34,102 bases of DNA, from NCBI GenBank assembly GCA_030447275.1, contig JAUJPF010000041.1:1-34102 (forward strand), in the 5' to 3' direction. Made by a program: the position numbers and the translations under genes. Under the pieces are notes generated by a model, which made no database searches, was not told where the DNA came from, and worked only from the letters and a program-made list of their open reading frames with translations. Shown piece by piece: positions 33,933 to 34,102 of this stretch. This stretch comes from Solirubrobacteraceae bacterium. GTDB taxonomy: Bacteria; Actinomycetota; Thermoleophilia; Solirubrobacterales; Solirubrobacteraceae. Positions within the stretch are counted from its first letter, which is position 1. Every line of letters begins with the position of its first letter.

Positions 33933-34102
33933 TCAGCCCAGGGGATCGCCGCTCGTGAACCCGGAGCCGCCCGACGGCGGACGGCGCTCGGCGGCGTCGC
34001 GCTCGGCGTCGGCGCCCTGGCGGCTGCCGGGCTCGTCGTCGAGCAGCGGGTCGCCGTGGGGGCGCGAGTCGTCGGCCGCCGGCGACGCGGGCGTGACGCC
34101 CG
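33933..34102 (-). CDS. C-terminal end of an unidentified protein, cut by the window edge
   Basis: An open minus-strand frame enters from the right edge and ends at TGA (33935-33933). The visible 56 residues are low in hydrophobics and rich in Asp, Arg, Pro and Gly (for example PLLDDEPGSRQGADAERD and GGSGFTSGDPLG). They look like a disordered C-terminal tail, so the family cannot be told. It ends 19 bp before dapA on the same strand and is probably co-transcribed with it. Confidence 0.5.
   Translation of the reverse strand, partial: GVTPASPAADDSRPHGDPLLDDEPGSRQGADAERDAAERRPPSGGSGFTSGDPLG

Overview
The window looks like chromosomal DNA from a very GC-rich actinobacterium. The best guess is class Thermoleophilia (Solirubrobacterales-like). 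The reasons are the extreme G+C at third codon positions, very tight packing, many starts without a Shine-Dalgarno sequence, an actinobacterial-type DapD, an Rv2578c-type radical SAM protein, and RNase Y together with RNase J. That placement is inference; there is no rRNA here. No rRNA, tRNA, CRISPR array, IS element or phage gene was seen. The one clear selfish element is an intein.

The minus strand carries a backbone of housekeeping genes. Reading in the direction of transcription from the right end: an unidentified C-terminal fragment, dapA, rnj (RNase J), ftsK, rodZ, cinA, thpR, an M14 carboxypeptidase, recA, recX, rny (RNase Y), a broken membrane-protein gene, miaB, then miaA, dapF, dapD and hflX. 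Much of this order recalls the dapA-rnj-ftsK/spoIIIE-rodZ-cinA-recA-rny-miaB neighbourhood of Bacillota, so the segment is probably ancient. Joints are tight and several start/stop codons overlap as NTGA. Functions cover DNA translocation and recombination (FtsK, RecA, RecX), RNA decay (RNase J, RNase Y), tRNA A37 modification (MiaA then MiaB), ribosome rescue (HflX), cell shape (RodZ) and lysine/peptidoglycan precursor synthesis.

All intact plus-strand genes interrupt this backbone: dapE-dapC; a secreted PHP-domain metallohydrolase and a zinc metallopeptidase; a FIST sensor coupled to a short-chain dehydrogenase; a GNAT acetyltransferase; and a two-component system followed by a broken HTH regulator and an MFS transporter. 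With dapA, dapD and dapF, the window holds the whole succinylase route from tetrahydrodipicolinate to meso-diaminopimelate. DapF has Ser where both catalytic Cys are expected.

The most unusual spot is 12186-14370. An Rv2578c-family radical SAM gene is interrupted by a full-length LAGLIDADG intein placed exactly before the third cysteine of its Fe-S cluster motif. A canonical LexA (SOS) box lies over its start codon, in the divergent promoter shared with the GNAT gene.

Four loci carry frameshifts: a dut remnant at the left end, the tail of the radical SAM gene, a membrane protein next to miaB, and the HTH regulator before the MFS gene. The dut remnant also lacks an internal segment, so it is genuine decay or a misassembly. 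The others could be decay or indel errors in G/C runs.
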